The translations under genes and the position numbers were made by a program. The notes beneath the pieces were generated by a model. That model was not told where the DNA came from, ran no database searches, and saw nothing but the letters and a program-made list of their open reading frames with translations. Positions 44,223-44,253 of a DNA stretch of 44,253 nt are shown here, piece after piece. This DNA comes from Lachnospiraceae bacterium (GTDB lineage: Bacteria > Bacillota > Clostridia > Lachnospirales > Lachnospiraceae): contig JAUNOA010000010.1 in NCBI GenBank assembly GCA_030531245.1, positions 1-44,253 of the forward strand, given 5' to 3'. How positions within the stretch are numbered: position 1 is the stretch's first letter; every line of letters starts with the position of its first letter.

Positions 44223-44253
44223 ATACTTTCTTTGATAAAACATTTATTCTGCA

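Overview
The window looks like a stretch of chromosome from a low-to-mid GC Clostridia, most likely Lachnospiraceae (Butyrivibrio/Eubacterium-like). This is an inference from a fused SecDF, adjacent GlgC/GlgD, SpoVG, a YhaN/YhaO-type ATPase/phosphoesterase pair, and a large serine recombinase with a DUF4368-like tail. No database search was possible.

Region 1 (about 1-7945) is the right-hand part of an integrated mobile element whose left end lies outside the window. It holds a leftward Cro/CI-type repressor with its own operator, a 650-bp leader with a strong terminator and degenerate direct repeats, and a rightward cassette. The cassette comprises a sigma-region-4-like regulator, a VapE-type primase/helicase, three small proteins, a lone HK97-fold major capsid protein, a TnpW-like small protein and a large serine recombinase. 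Iterons around an AT-rich stretch directly behind the primase gene look like a replication origin, as in phage satellites (SaPI/PICI type). No portal, terminase, protease or tail gene is present in the window.

Region 2 (about 7946-8430) is a repeat-rich junction. It contains tRNA-Ser(CGA), a 37-bp exact duplication of the tRNA 3' end plus flank, and a 72-bp tandem repeat whose associated hairpins differ in sequence but keep perfect pairing.

Region 3 (8431-14699) is housekeeping on the minus strand: mnmA-yajC-tgt-secDF as one operon (tRNA modification and Sec accessory), and an HtrA protease.

Region 4 (14787-25185) is a minus-strand cell-surface polysaccharide operon. In transcription order it encodes a TPP-dependent enzyme, an NAD-dependent epimerase, three GT2 proteins, a polyprenyl-phosphate sugar phosphotransferase and an LCP ligase with an unusual Pro/Gly-rich acidic tail.

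Region 5 (25380-32320) holds a DUF362/ferredoxin protein, a prolyl-tRNA editing protein, a HAD phosphatase, a putative redox module (EamA transporter, CrtI-like flavoprotein, flavodoxin reductase fused to 2Fe-2S ferredoxin), and a small secreted protein.

Region 6 (32366-44178) holds spoVG, glgD-glgC, tRNA-Gly(TCC), a YhaN/YhaO pair whose phosphoesterase has lost key metal ligands, asnS, a GH13 amylase, a PIG-L deacetylase and an M24-fold protein that also seems to lack its metal ligands. Two large multi-hairpin cruciform elements sit directly behind tRNA-Gly and in front of asnS. They share a short signature and are the strongest unexplained structures here, together with the orphan capsid/origin arrangement of the mobile element.
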